DNA of 64,000 bases from the NCBI GenBank assembly GCA_037892935.1, contig JAYXKI010000004.1, forward strand, positions 1,116,001 through 1,180,000. Reading direction: 5' to 3'. Both the position numbers and the translations under genes were made by a program. Source of the stretch: Phlebopus portentosus. Taxonomy: Eukaryota > Basidiomycota > Agaricomycetes > Boletales > Boletinellaceae. The notes below the pieces were generated by a model. The model was not told where the DNA came from, ran no database searches, and saw nothing but the letters and a program-made list of their open reading frames with translations. This document shows, piece after piece, positions 11,144-22,529 of this stretch; within the stretch, counting starts at the first letter, position 1, and every line of letters begins with the position of its first letter.

Positions 11144-12552
11144 CTAATCGTTGTAGTGCATGTTGCGAGTTGGTCCCACTTTCTCGTATGGATATTTTTC
11201 TCGCCAGTGGTCCGCAATCTTCTCGCGCGTCGTGACCCACACATCCGGCTTCTCCTTGATGTATTCCATGAAGCGCTTAAGTGCAATTATTCGCCCTGGC
11301 TTCCCAACCAAACGATTGTGCATGTTGACGCACATGAGTTTCGGGTGGCCTTGCATACCTTCCTCGTAAAGCACGTCGAAGTCGCCTTTCAAAAGATCAA
11401 ACCAGTCTTGCGAACCGCTGACACCTGTTCCGTTTGCAACTATAAACCGGTGATCGTTGTTTGTCCTGGAGAATAGATAGGAAAATCAGTCAGTACGACC
11501 GAGAGCACTTGTTCGTGACGACGAGTTCGCATACAAGCTATAAGGAATCATAAACATCCCTTCGTCCTTTTCGCAATCCAAGGTGAGTGGAGAAGGTATC
11601 CAATATGGAATGTCGTCCGCATAGGTGTCACTACAGTAAAGAAGTGGAACACCAGCTTCCTTGTGAACTCTTGCGCGTATGTACTTGTGCGCATTAGATG
11701 CATTGCCTAGAAACCAGCCTTTGGGTACGTCGGGTCGGCCAGATGCTTTCTGAAGACGAGTTATTGACTGCCGGACATGCGCAGCTTCCTCGTCCGGGCC
11801 CGAGAGGTCCGCAGTGTTGCGCCAGCGGTTTCCATGGCAGGCGATCTAGAAACGCACGTTGATCAAATGGAATAAGTGTTGTATACGCGTGACAAACCTC
11901 ATGCCCGTGCTCAAGGAGGATCTTGCCATATGGCTCGGTGACCTCTGAAAAAAAGAGGCTTTCAGTGGACCGTCGGTCCAACAGGAAATGCAGTTCAGTA
12001 TACCAAGAGCGCGTGCATTCGCCCAGACAGTGAAGGGCCAATCAAACTTTTTGAAGAGCTTCAAAATTCGAGGTAGGCCTTGACGGATACCATACTCAAA
12101 CTAAACGGTAGATGATGTCAAGCATGAGATCGTAGATAATCAATAAGCAGGCATACTATGCTTTCCACGATAGGGTCACGCTCGCCTTCCGCCGGTAATC
12201 GGTGATAATGGACTTCATGTAGGCTGACAACGTACGTCAAAATGAACTACTGGCGATGGAGTTTTTCAATCTGGATCGTTACTTACAATTCCTCGCTGCG
12301 CTTGTCTCCATTCCATACTGTATGTTCGGATCCTCTAGGAAATATTACAGCACAGTCAGCGGTTCTCAAGAAGGCTGCTCACTCTTCGTCTAGAGAGTAA
12401 ATTTCAATCTTTTTCACAAGCTAGTGAGAAAACAGGCACGAACAGTTTAGCACGAAAGATATACAGATCTTGGCTCCGTTTGGCCAGCAATCAGTCGGCT
12501 GTTCAAAGCCGTACCCAACGAAGTCGCGGGGTGGAATAAATGTCTTGTACAT
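11144..12552 (-). CDS. NodB/PuuE-type deacetylase, allantoinase-like, with intact motifs
   Basis: The start at 12552 gives MYKTFIPPRDFVGYG, the usual family N-terminus. About seven introns are needed, and a 7-nt micro-exon (12383-12389) is required to build the motif VLNYEEGSEHTVWNGD. The order is then IFEYGIRQGLPRILKLF, WANARALE, ILLEHGHEIACHGNRW, SDTYADDIPYW, FDVLYEEG, and KPDVWVTTREKIADHW near the C-terminus. NYEEG and CHGNRW correspond to the acidic and His metal-site motifs of PuuE-type enzymes. A third conserved His is in VNMHNRL. Such enzymes hydrolyse cyclic ureides such as allantoin, or remove acyl groups; the substrate here is inferred. It lies convergent to the GMC gene and in the same orientation as the adjacent amidase, whose stop is 302 bases upstream of this start. 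Confidence 0.87.
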
Positions 12553-12853
12553 TGTTGATTCGGAGCTCGTGGGGCACAGCAGACAAGCAGACGAGCTCAG
12601 GCCATTCAAGTGGTCAAATGACAATGACTCACGACTCAAAAGAGGCGCTGTTTCCCGCGTTTCAAAGCACTGGCTTCGGCTTCTCGACCTCGACAAGAAT
12701 AACATCTTGCTATCGACGATCCGTACACTCTAATGGAGTCAAAGAATCAGCAGGGATCCACGGCGCATTTAAAAGGGAGGTGTCGATATTCAATGTTGTA
12801 TATAACAGGCTTGTAACACTATTCGTACGGTTCTCAGGTCCTTTAGCTAAAGA

Positions 12854-14829
12854 TTACCCGACAGTCTTCCAATCGACCGCCTGTTCAAAGGCATCGCCGA
12901 CTCTCAACACCATGACTTCACCAAAATGACTTCCGACAATCTATTGCAGCAACATGATCAACCCCAAATCTTCAACGCTTTGAATGATACCCACCTGTAA
13001 TCCTACGGGCAATTTGATATTTTTGTCTTCTGGTTGCAGAATGTCCTGCCCTACAGGACATGTCCACCCAATCGGAATGCTCAGCGCTGGATGTCCGGTC
13101 GCATTGAATTGCGCTGTGTTTGCTATCATGTCGGCTAAACGAGAGATTACGCAGAAGAAAGGTGAGGGAACACGGGTTCAGCCATCCATAAATAAACCAA
13201 AGCGCAACCTGAAAGATAAGAGAACTGAGGAGGAAGAGAAACGCTCACCGGTCCGCTGAGCAGCGCCCCATGGTCCGGGACTTGAGCTTGGATTACGGCG
13301 AGCTCCAAATCCAATTGTCGGCATTATGAGAACATCGTACTTCGCGAGGGCGGCGTCGTACTGTTCTTTGGCTTTGCGTACTAGGTTGACAGAGCGGCCA
13401 TATACTGTTGGATAATGTTCCCACACGTACTCGCCGCACAACGAAGTGCTGATAACGAATGAATGCACACTATCCCAAGTAGCCTGTGTCCATCTATGTT
13501 ATTTTTTTACCGGGATAGGTTGATGTTAACTTGGCCGCGGCTAATGAAGAGGGAAACTCACGGAAGCAATTTCTCGAAATACTCGTTGATGTAGAGCCCG
13601 CGTCGACCGTATTGACGACCTAGACGTGTTTGCTTTGAGCCCACTCTATTGATAATCAACGTGGCTGAGCGGACTTGTGTATGCATCGGCACACTGACTT
13701 CCTCCACCTCTGCACCGAGTTTCTGGTACGTCATAATAGCATACTCGACTGCTGTGCGAACCTCAGGCTGCAGACGTGGAATCTCCAATCCCTCCTTCAA
13801 CACACCAATCTTCACGCCTCTGAGACCTTTTCCGCGAGCTTCGTGAAGCTCTCTAGAATACTTTGGGACAAGAGGACGAGCTGGACAACCAAGTTGTCTG
13901 TCATCTATACCGTCATATCCCGCTATCGCTTCCAGGAGTAAAGCAATGTCTTCGACCGAGGCTGCCATAGGGCCAGTATGGTCTATGCTCGGTTCAGAAG
14001 GAAGAACACCAGTGTACGGAATAAGCCCAAATGTTGCCTTGAGGCCCACAACACCACAACAGGCAGCAGGCTATTCAGATGAATGAGAATGAGCAATTTC
14101 CACCGAAGAAAATAAATGAGTACCCTACAAGACGAATGCTTCCACCCTGGTCACCACCCATACCCATGTCGACTTCGCCCGAGCCGATAAGCGCTGCGCA
14201 CCCAGAGCTACTACCACCAGTGCTGAAACCATAAGCACGCGGGTTATGCACGGGTCCATTGCATGCGGTGAACGATGCGGCTCCGTGCGACATGTTCTCG
14301 CAAGTTGCCTTTCCGACTATTGTCCCTCCGGCTTCAAGGATGCGCGTCGCGATAGTCGCGTCAATGGAAGCTAGAGGAAACTCAAGTCGGACAGCCAACC
14401 TGAAAAAGGAAAGAGACTTACGAATGAAATCTTTGACAGCATTTGTGCCGAATGTACAGGGTACGCCCGCAAGACATATATTATCCTTTAAACAAATTGT
14501 TCGTCCGCTAAGGGGACCTCCTTCACGACCCTTAACGGTGACTTTGCACGCCCATCCGTTCAAAGGGTTCTTATCTTCGGGAACTGTTTTGATATCTATT
14601 CGTGGAAATTCGTTCAAGTCCACTGGTGTTGTATAGTCTGTAGTTCGTGAGGTTTAGCAGCACGAAGATATCGCCTCGCCAGATACTCACCTTCCTGATT
14701 CATAACATTGTTGACCGCATCGACGAGCTGATCAGTGAGCTTGTGATAGTCAGCTTTGTGTTCTTCCGGGACATCATATCCAAGACGCGCCGCCACGGAC
14801 AGGATGTCAGACAGTGCGACAGAAGTCAT
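12854..14829 (-). CDS. Amidase-signature family amidase
   Basis: The ATG at 14829 opens MTSVALSDILSVAARLGYDV, a family-typical N-terminus. The catalytic triad is complete: Lys in ICLKDNICLAG, cis-Ser in STGGSSSGCA and the nucleophilic Ser in GGDQGGSIR. The next exon resumes with PAACCGVVGLKATFGLIPYTG, then SIDHTGPM and ALAKYDVLIMPT. An intron before IVGSHFGEVM completes the C-terminal LPVGLQIVG block, and the gene ends at 12854. The length of roughly 540 residues is normal for the family. It hydrolyses a carboxamide to acid plus ammonia in the cytosol; the substrate is unknown. It is flanked by two deacetylase paralogues and sits near an NCS1 permease, which suggests it processes a ring-opened nitrogen compound. 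Confidence 0.92.
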
Positions 14830-15095
14830 AGTAGAGTCACAAACGAGCCCATGATTTCAGAACAGCCTACTACATAACATCGAGCAAGCGCGGGAATCCT
14901 GGTGGGAGAAACACGGGTGTATTAGAAGAAAGCGCTATATCGTTCACAGCTTCCCTCGAATCTTCATCTTGCATCAATGCGATGCAGGAGGACACATGAG
15001 CGATTAACAATGAAGTGTTTCTCGAAGGAAGGAAAAATAAAACGCGACGGTGTAACTACATGTGACATTCACGTGATTCCAGTGAAATTCAATTC

Positions 15096-16355
15096 TCAAC
15101 ACGGCTCCTGTTTCGTCTGACAGAACGCGCTGGTAGGATGATACGGAAACTGCTTTGCCCAATGCGCAGCGATTTCATCGCGGCGAGCTATCCAGACTCC
15201 GGGCTTGGATAAAACTATGTTCAGGAATGAATTAGTCCGGACCTTCTTACAGTAAGAGAAGGTTTTGACACAACGGACCATATTGAAGAAACTCTTCAAA
15301 ATATGCGAGCCGCCCACCTCGTCCGATGATGTGCGGGTGCAGCACGACAGTCATCATTTTAGCCTCTCCTGCGAGACCTTCGTCGTAGAACACGTCAAAC
15401 GTGTCCCGCTGATAGGGTGCGTCAATTGGATTTATCAGCAAGTCGACTGATTACTGACGAGGTATTCTGCGTAGTCTTTTGGAGATGACCATCCATTTCC
15501 GTATGCATTGAAACGGAAGTCGCTCGTATCGCTACAATGTCACCGGTCGGCAAGCAAGAGATAACAAAATAAGCCATGGGAGCGAGAAGTCGAGGCACTT
15601 TACTGACTATGAGAACGGAAGCATGAGCAGTCCGGTATCCGGCTGGCCGTCAGCCACAAGAGGAGAAGGGGTCCAGTATGGCAAGTCATCTGAGCACGAG
15701 TCGGAACTGTAAAGCAGAGGCAGTCCGCGTTTTGCATGTTCGCGCGCATACAGACGAATACTGACATTGGAGCGACGGTCCACCATCCACCCATGCGGCA
15801 GTGTTGCGTCTCCAGAGAGTTTTTGCAGCGAATCGACAGCCTCGGCGATGTGCGTTGCTTCACTGTCGACGTCGACGTTCATATAGTCAATGTAGCGCTT
15901 GCTGGCACAAGACAGTTCTGCGCCTGAAGCGACAATATGCCTTGCCCAGTATGGCGCTTTTTCGAGGGCCTGTGTGCTGATATTCCATGTATATTTAAGG
16001 CCGTACCTTTTCGTGTCATAAGTTGAAATGCACAGATGGTCATTATTTCCCCTCACTTTTTGAATAGATTCAGGATTCGCGGAACTCCTTCTCGACCTCC
16101 ATACTCGTACATGCTTTCGTTAATGTCGCTCCGTGGGCCTCCCTCCTTCGGTCGCACTCGAGGGAGGTCGAGGAAAAGCCATTCTGAGCCTGGGTCGCCG
16201 TATTCGGGCGAAAATTCGGCGCCCATGTAGTAGTTGACGACGAAGGACACCGCAATCTTCGCGCCCTTGGGCCACTGAGGATCAGGCGAATTCATTCCAT
16301 AACCAATGAATTCGCGCTCATGGATGAAGTCGAATGCGGGTTCGTTTGCGGTCAT
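15096..16355 (-). CDS. NodB/PuuE-type deacetylase paralogue lacking the catalytic motifs
   Basis: The start at 16355 gives MTANEPAFDFIHEREFIGYG. About four introns (for example after NLFKK and before RDTFDVFYDEG) give a full-length protein similar to the gene at 11144-12552. Shared blocks include WPKGAKIAVSFVVNY, GVPRILNLF, HGWMVDRRSN, SSDSCSDDLPYW, FDVFYDEG and KPGVWIARRDEIAAHW. The acidic motif NYEEG is replaced by NYYMG, and the His motif CHGNRW by SCASKRY. The third His (VVLHPHI) is kept. No stop or frameshift interrupts the frame, so this is a divergent or catalytically dead paralogue, not a pseudogene. Its start is 284 bases from the divergently transcribed permease. Confidence 0.85.
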
Positions 16356-16639
16356 GATAGGGCGCAAGACGGGCTCGGTGCGAGCTTCGACTTTCTATGT
16401 AGATATGGAGCTGACTGATGGTTTTATATATAGCTTCAAGATAAGCAATGTGGGCGGAACGTAAAAGGCCGGGTGGCTTCGTCTCAGAATTCGTGGAATT
16501 CGCAGTTTACACGCCGCCCGGCAGCTATCCGTCTGTACATGTACAGCTTCAAAAGGTGCAGTACGTACACAGGCATCGCTTCTCTATCTACACGCGTCTG
16601 GTCTTCATCTGAGTGCCAAAGTCCGGTAAATAAAGCGAG
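16356..16639. promoter_or_regulatory. Bidirectional promoter between deacetylase paralogue and NCS1 permease
   Basis: The 284-bp gap separates two divergent start codons. A TATATATA stretch at 16425-16432 lies 70 bases from the deacetylase start on the minus strand, which is suitable spacing for a TATA box. AT-rich sequence TAAATAAAG precedes the permease start. Shared control of uptake and catabolism is a reasonable inference. Confidence 0.5.
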
Positions 16640-18665
16640 ATGGTATTGAATTTGGATGCTTGCAAGTCCAGAAAGGCATTCTTGAAGGCCATTCAAGCCA
16701 ATCAAAGCGGTCAATACGATTCTCGACAGACTGGCGAAAAGCACCAATGGTCGAATATCGACTTGGATCCGACACCGCCTCATGAGCGTACATGGGGTCC
16801 AGTGACCTATCTAGCCTTTTGGTTGTCTTTCGCTGCGGATAGCATCTCCTGGACCGCCGGGTCCGCTACTATTGCTCTTGGTATAAAGTGGTGGCATGCG
16901 TATATTGCGCTCAATATTGCCCATATCATTATCACCTACATGATCGTAAGCCATTTTTCAGGATTCGCTGGACGGAACCATTTCGAGCTTACGCCTCTAT
17001 AGGTTATTGCTGGACGTGGGCCAGCCCGGTACCACATCGGTTTCCCTGTAATGGCGCGTCTTTCCTATGGCGTATGGGGCTCGTACATGGCCGTTTTTGT
17101 GAGTGTACTCTGCTTTCCCTTCGACGCGACGTATTATATGCTTAAACGTGGCAAGATGCGCGCAACAATCTGCATCGTCTGGAATGGCGTGAACTCCTAT
17201 TATGGTGGCCGCCTTGTGTCTGTCGCTATTACATGTATATGGCCAAGATGGAAGGTAAATGCCATTGTGATAAATTTACACCACGCACTCATGCTTTAGC
17301 TTAGACTCTTCCAAATCACTTGCCAGAGAGTGCGGGAATCAGTAGCACAGATCTCGGTGCAGTTTTCATTTTCTGGTTCGTCTTCCAGTGTATGACAGTT
17401 ATACACGCACGCGACATGAAGTATTTCTACTGGGCGAAAGCGATCCTCGTATTCATTTGTATGCACGGCGTGCTTATTTGGTGGATGGTCGTCGCCAACG
17501 GTTCACTTAACACATCTTACGCTAAGAAGCAGCAGAGTGCGAGTACGCAGGGTTGGCTCTTCATGCAGGCTTTCAACACTGGGCTAGGCGTCGGCGCATC
17601 GTTGACCGTCAACCAAGGCGATATCGCGCGGTATGCTACTTCACCACGCGCCCAATTTTGGCCTCAACTAGTAGGCTTTCCGATCGCATCGTCATTGCCA
17701 ATCTTGTATGGTATCCTTGTTGCGAGTGCTTCCCAGGCTGTAACGGGAACAGCATTCTGGAACCTTTGGGACGTACTCGATTATATGTTTGTACAATATG
17801 AACATAACCCCGGTGCACGCTTCCTTTTGTTTTTCTGTTCCGGATCCTTGGCACTTTCTTATATCGGAATCAATCTTGCTACGAACTGTCTCCCTTTCGG
17901 TTCTGATATGTCTGCGCTCTTCCCGAAATGGATGACCATACGGCGCGGACAATTCATTTGTTGTGCGCTTGGCATAGTCATTTGTCCTTGGAAGATTCTC
18001 GTCAGCGCCTCGACATTTGTCACGTTCCTCTCAGGTTATGGATATTGGGTGGCACCTATTGCAGCAATCATGATGGTTTGTCCTCCTTTCTGCTGGCTCT
18101 TGTGACATGTTTACAACTCGGTGGTATGACAAGGTGGACTACTACTTCGTGAAGAATGGGAATGTGGACGTACCACACCTGTACACCGGTAGCCCTTCGG
18201 GACGCTACTGGTATTACAAGGGATGGAATTTTCGTGCCGTAGTCGTGACAGTTGTTTCTCTAGTTCCGTGTCTGCCATCGTTCGCGTCAACTATTGCGAC
18301 ACACGATGTGTCAGTCTCGACTGGAGCAGAACATATGTTCTTTCTCTCCTTTCTCCTCACGTATATCATCGCTACAGTTATGTACGTGATATCTCTTTCA
18401 ACAGCAGCTACTGAGGCTCAGGGATAGCTAAAATGTTCTCTGAACCAGGTACTACTTGAGCTACATCGTGTTTCCGGAAAAACCTGGGATACGTGTTGAA
18501 GCGCCACGTGAAGCTTATGCAGACATGTATGACCAGCAGGAGCTTGATGGACGAACGAGCGCCCGCGATACGACGATGAGGTCGTCAAACAGCTTAGTGT
18601 CCATCGTTGAACGAGTCGAGGATGACACCGACAGCGGAAACACCGTATTCATAGACAAAGCATAG
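16640..18665 (+). CDS. NCS1 family permease (uracil/allantoin type)
   Basis: The start ATG 16640 (MVLNLDACKSRKAF) is followed by NIDLDPTPPHERTWGPVTYLAF, the typical NCS1 lead into helix 1. Several short introns (around 16950-17010, 17100-17150, 17260-17310, 18076-18130 and 18370-18450) join about twelve hydrophobic segments. Recognisable stretches include GFPVMARLSYGVWGSY, AVNQGD-like SLTVNQGDIARYA, WDVLDYMF and SGYGYWVAPI. The hydrophilic C-tail contains RYYLSYIVFPEKPGIRVEAP and ends FIDKA. It should be a proton-coupled plasma-membrane importer of a nucleobase, hydantoin or allantoin. Clustered with an amidase and allantoinase-like genes, it probably imports their substrate. The exact ligand cannot be read from sequence. 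Confidence 0.92.
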
Positions 18666-20392
18666 GCGTCATAGTTGATCTGGTCGACATACTTAGTAGT
18701 TCGTATTCGTCAGGTGACATGAATCCGAGCAGGCTTCAGAGAGGCAAAAGTACCGTGTGTGCACATCTAAGGTCTACAAACGATGTCCCCAGAATTCGTG
18801 GCTTTCATTGAAAGACTACCCTCAACAAATTTCAACAAACCTGCCTCATTGGTGGAGTTACTGATTAGAAGACAGGGTCAGGCACGGATTACTCAGTCCA
18901 ACAAGACTAGTTTTAAAAAGGCCGGCTCCCACGTTCGTTCCATCGTTTCTCACCTGATGTACACGACATAACCAAATGACATATCAATGGCATACCCTGG
19001 CATACCGCCTCATACCCATCAGGTCTAATGTGCTGCTAAATCAAACACGCAGAGATGTCCGTGAGTAGTTACTGACTTTTGGGGAAAGTGGGATTGATAG
19101 GATCGGAATCTAACCTTTGAGCAAAACTCCCGGCTTCCAACCAAATGCCAAGTGATAGGATTCTGGAAGGACTCAACAGATAAAGAATGAATTGAAAAAA
19201 TATGGATGTAAGAATAAGCGAAAAAAGGGGGGTTACTGAGAGCTGACTTGGTTCCTCATTACACAGAGGATGAAATGTCGAAACCCTGTGCTTTGCTGTG
19301 ATGGAGATGGAACAACCTTCGTGGCTATGGTACGTTACCAATTGAGTCGGTCTCGGCGAAGACATAAAGTGCCGAAGAGTGTCGATCACGATCACTCTAA
19401 CAGATATGGCCCACTTATGGCCCTGGCATATCTTAAAACTCAAAACGTGGTTTGCAGATCTAACAGGACCCCTGTCAATGCTTATAGATGCCTGAGCCGG
19501 ATTTCAAAAAAGATAGCAGGAATTTTTCGGGCGCGAAGCGCCCGTTTTATCCGGAAATCCTTAGGCATCCCTTTTTTGAGGCTAAATTTATCCGGAATCT
19601 TGCTGAGGCCTCTGGTTATGTTCAAATTTGTCCGGATTTTTGCGGAGACCTCCAAATCGGATATATTTTGGCCAAATCTGTACTAGATGGTACTAGTACT
19701 AGTGTTTGTCTAATCATTCCTGTATACAATACATCCATTTCATAATAAGCCGAGTATATCACATTACAAATGATCTACAAAGTAAGTATATCGAGTGCAT
19801 TATCTAATGTCTTACGGTTCGGCCCTGTCAATCCGGCGATTCTTGTATCCGGAATGGATGAGGCCTTGTGCTTTTGGTCATACTCTTACCCGGAATTTGC
19901 ATCAGGCATGCGGCCTGATTTTGGCCGAAAATATCCGGAAAACCTCAGGCATAGGGCCAAAATTTCGCCAATTTCTATCCGGAACAGGCTCAGACATGTA
20001 TTGGGATTGCCAGGGGTCCTGATCTAACTTCATTCATCTTGGAACTGACCGGACTTCTACTCGATTGTTCTTAGATCCAGCGGGTAGTTGCCTAAAGCAG
20101 GTCTGAATCCGCGCCGACGAATCAGGGCGCACCATACCCTACCATACCCTAGTCACAGCCACACTCATTTCGAGCGTTGTCCTTGCCCCTTCTAGCCGAT
20201 ATGCGTGGGAGGTGCACGCAATAGGCTTTTTCTATCATGCTGCCGAGAAGATCAATCTTTCTGAGGACATATCATTTTTGATCAGAACAAGCCAGGGTGT
20301 TCCTATATAAGCTGCGATATCTCCGTCCCGCTCGCAATCGTCCGTTCCACTGACCCCTTTGCCGGATCCTGACCCACCCCGTCTCCTGCAAC
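18666..20392. repeat. Gene-free stretch with diverged CCGGA-containing repeats
   Basis: I see no gene in this 1.7-kb stretch. Between about 19540 and 20010 at least seven diverged copies of a theme like TATCCGGAATTTTGCATCAGGC occur (near 19549, 19591, 19630, 19845, 19892, 19932 and 19978), often followed by GAGGCCT or AGGCAT. The copies are irregularly spaced and too diverged for a simple tandem array. They probably belong to a decayed repeat family. A 62-codon frame at 18783 has no recognisable features. Confidence 0.5.
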
Positions 20393-22058
20393 ATGTCGTC
20401 CTCCTCCGACTTAGCGTTGGCTACTAAACTTGTCAAATCAGCACGCATTCCATTGTATACGTGCCGTAGGTGCTTCTATCCTCAGCGTTGGTCAATTATT
20501 CAGTGCGTCAGTTAGCTACCGCCCTGACCTGGGTTCTGCTTGATTACTGTGAGTTTGTGAAGTTTTCTTTCCGAAGCAAGCTTCCGTGCTCATGAAGGTC
20601 TGTAAACTCAGTTGATACCCTGGCGGACGAGGTAAGAGAATCATGCTCCCGAGGTGACCATTAAGCTGAAAGACGGTTGCAAATTGCATCTAGGTCAAGT
20701 ACATATGGGTTAGTTTCCTTCTGTGTTTTCTCCCTCGGATATTTGTCGACTTGTCTGTACGTCTCGACAGCCGGGGCACATGGGTCTAGGCAAAATCCTA
20801 TTCTTTTCGGTGAGTAGGTATTCAGCGAGAGGCTACTTCTACCATTTATGGCGTATTCTATTAGATTCGGTATTACACGATTCTCGCAGTCATTTTCGAC
20901 GTGGCCCAAATCCATTCGTTTTCAAGATTCCAGCCTAGCTTGGACACGTAGGAGTTGTCTCTTGGCGGGCTTTTCACGACTAAAATAACCAATCATTTTT
21001 CAGGTGTGTCGCCATGGACGCCACCATCAGAGTTGTTGGAGCGATCAGCCTATGGACGATAGAGATCATCATGCAGCTCCGCATCTACGCTCTCTACAAC
21101 TGTTCCAAACGGGTACCTTGCATTGATGATATTTTCACGGCGCTTCCATTTTATTCACACTGGTATTCTTTAGGTAGCCACCTTCAATGCATTCCTTTTC
21201 CTCCTATCCATTGGGGGTTTCCTATGGATTTTAATTCACAACGCCCAGGGCCGAGCAAATGTTATACATGAAGCAAAACAACTTCCCATTCCTGGATGCC
21301 CTGTGGTCCACACTGGCATTGAATGGGCGCAATGGATTCCTGGTAAGACTTTGCAAGTTTCCTTCAGAATACGAGATTGACCAGATCAAGTAGCGACTGT
21401 ATTTGAAGGAGTTCTCTTCGTCTTCGCTTTATTGAAGTCCATTCACACCTTCGTGACAAGAAAGAGAGGGGGCATCCGAACGAATGGCGTCCTCTTCTCC
21501 ATCATTGTTCACGACAACTTACTATACTTCTTTGGGTAATGTTGCTCGTTGCTCGTAATCAAGCGGAAATGAGCGGACTTACCCCTTCATCTTTCCAGAG
21601 TCAGCGCTCTATTGGTTCTGAATAACCTGATGGTCGTGGTACGTCCCTTTGTTTCCAGTCAATTTGAATGAGATGAATGAGAAGCTTAATGCTCTTTGTC
21701 GCTCAGAACGTAACGAAGATCCCTTGGTTTAGTTACAGGTAAGAGTTGACCTTGACCGACTACCGTATGCCTTGTATGTTTACCCCGAATGGCATCTAGC
21801 CCATTCCACGCTGCTCTTGGAATCATGACATCCCGCATGTTATTACATCTTCACAAGGTAGTGGTCAAAGGGAGACTGGTCTACACCGGCACACGTGCGA
21901 GCTCTCAATACCCTGAAACCTTCAATGCCTATCCTATGCAGATCATGTCCACGACCGCCACCGTAAGCTGGCACGTCGGTACCAATACTAGTACGCTTGG
22001 ATCGAACACACTAGTCGGGAGCGATGACAGATATTCAACCAGATATGTGGATTTATGA
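20393..22058 (+). CDS. DUF6533-type multi-helix membrane protein
   Basis: About eight introns are needed. The first exons give MSSSSDLALATKLVKSARI and then the family hallmark DYFDTLADEVKYIW. Next come GLGKILFFSIRYYTIL, FDVAQIHSFSRF, CVAMDATIRVVGAISLW and IIMQLRIYALYNCSKR. Later exons give HTGIEWAQWIP, FALLKSIHTFVTRK, SIIVHDNLLYFFG and LNNLMVV, and the gene ends with SPFHAALGIMTSRMLLHLHK plus a polar tail. The pattern of about seven hydrophobic helices matches the large basidiomycete family with an N-terminal DUF6533 domain. Function is unknown; the topology resembles a receptor or channel. Splice sites at each junction are GT-AG and the blocks join in frame, so the gene appears intact. Confidence 0.85.
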
Positions 22059-22529
22059 TATGTTGTGTGACGACGACTTGAATGACTTCGTCTTATTTGC
22101 GTGCATTTTCTCTAACTTATTTTACGTAATCGAACGTTCTTGTAGTGTATTTGTATTGTGTTTTGTATGTGTACGGAAACGACGATCATCTTGCATTGTT
22201 TCAATCTATCTGGATCTCGTAAGCTATGTCGCTTGCTTTGCAAATTACGACGGCGCAGAAGGTTCAAGTGATGGCATCATCTTACCAGCTTTGCAGACTA
22301 TGTCCCCAGAGTCCAGACACGTCTGTCGCCTTCGACGTCGCCATCGTGCGGGTTCCTCCCCGATGTCGTCTGAGTCGCGCATCTAAACCCTCTCAGCTTA
22401 TTTTGAGAAGCCTGCATCACGGAGCTATCGTCACTCGACGCCTTCCTGGCCCACCTCCAAGTCTTTCCTAGACATACCCCGGTCTGAACTCAAATTCTGA
22501 TATCTATGCATTGTCAAATTAGCTAACCT

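Noticed and set aside
12444..12552. First deacetylase as a broken gene with a stop after VLNC
   Set aside because: A 7-nt micro-exon with proper splice sites on both sides restores the expected motif exactly.
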